Shown one piece after another: positions 5,956 to 6,109 of a stretch of DNA of 6,109 nt (the first letter of the stretch is position 1; every line of letters begins with the position of its first letter). The stretch lies in assembly GCA_903970575.1 (NCBI GenBank), contig CAJCJC010000453.1:1-6109 (forward strand), written 5' to 3'. A program made the translations under genes and the position numbers. The notes beneath the pieces were generated by a model. It worked only from the letters and a program-made list of their open reading frames with translations, searched no databases and was not told the origin of the DNA. The stretch comes from Alphaproteobacteria bacterium (lineage in GTDB: Bacteria > Pseudomonadota > Alphaproteobacteria > BOG-932 > Roseiterribacteraceae).

Positions 5956-6109
5956 ATGTCGCTCGGAAATTTGATCGATTCGCCGTTGTCGCGCCGCGTG
6001 TTGCTGATAGGCGCTGGCGCCGCGACCGGGTTTGGCATGGCGGGGCTGACGCCGTCGCTCGCTTCGGGAGCAACCCCGGCGACCCTGCCGGGCGCGGACG
6101 ATCCCGAGC
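5956..6109 (+). CDS. N-terminus of a probable Tat-exported (redox) protein, partial
   Basis: Fifty-one codons are present before the window ends. The sequence carries a twin-arginine signal: S12-R13-R14-V15-L16-L17, followed by a Gly/Ala-rich hydrophobic stretch (18-37) and a likely cleavage zone around ASGATPA. The Tat route usually exports proteins that fold in the cytoplasm around a cofactor. With a cytochrome c gene divergent from it, a molybdopterin, flavin or similar periplasmic oxidoreductase is a reasonable guess, but nothing of the mature domain is visible. Family and function are therefore unknown. The start is supported by a perfect AGGAGG. Confidence 0.75.
   Translation, partial: MSLGNLIDSPLSRRVLLIGAGAATGFGMAGLTPSLASGATPATLPGADDPE

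Overview
This window is a GC-rich stretch of bacterial chromosome packed with metabolic genes. Gene density, 4-bp and 0-bp gene junctions, the family repertoire and a GC-only palindromic repeat all suggest an alphaproteobacterium. That placement is inference, because no rRNA or other marker gene is present. No tRNA, rRNA, CRISPR array, transposase or phage gene was seen.

Layout. (1) 1-1007, plus strand: the last 42 codons of a probable FAD-linked oxidase, overlapping by ATGA a PuuE/allantoinase-like member of the polysaccharide-deacetylase superfamily. (2) 1055-2422, minus strand: an amidase-signature hydrolase, convergent with the previous pair. Its frame carries an in-frame hairpin repeat. 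(3) 2423-2480: a short divergent control region. (4) 2481-5417, plus strand: a tight four-gene operon encoding a beta-keto acid cleavage enzyme (BKACE/DUF849), an AllA-like ureidoglycolate lyase family protein, a YfcG-type glutathione S-transferase and a crotonase-fold enzyme lacking both hydratase glutamates. Two of these four genes appear to start with TTG. (5) 5419-5826, minus strand: an exported monohaem class I cytochrome c, one base from the end of the operon. (6) 5827-5955: a second divergent control region with nested inverted repeats. (7) 5956-6109, plus strand: the start of a Tat-exported protein, cut by the window edge.

How the parts may work together. Segments 1-4 read as one catabolic cluster. 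It pairs hydrolases and lyases of ureide type (PuuE-like, AllA-like, amidase) with CoA-linked carbon-skeleton enzymes (BKACE, crotonase), a flavin oxidase and a thiol-disulfide type GST. The plain purine pathway (allantoin to allantoate to ureidoglycolate to glyoxylate and urea) does not need a BKACE or a crotonase. The substrate may therefore be another cyclic amide, ureide or N-containing compound whose oxidation and ring opening yields a beta-keto acid. This is a hypothesis; the sequence fixes the families, not the substrate. Segments 5-7 look like a separate periplasmic redox unit, an exported enzyme with a soluble cytochrome c as possible electron acceptor.

No convincing rho-independent terminator was found at either convergent junction.
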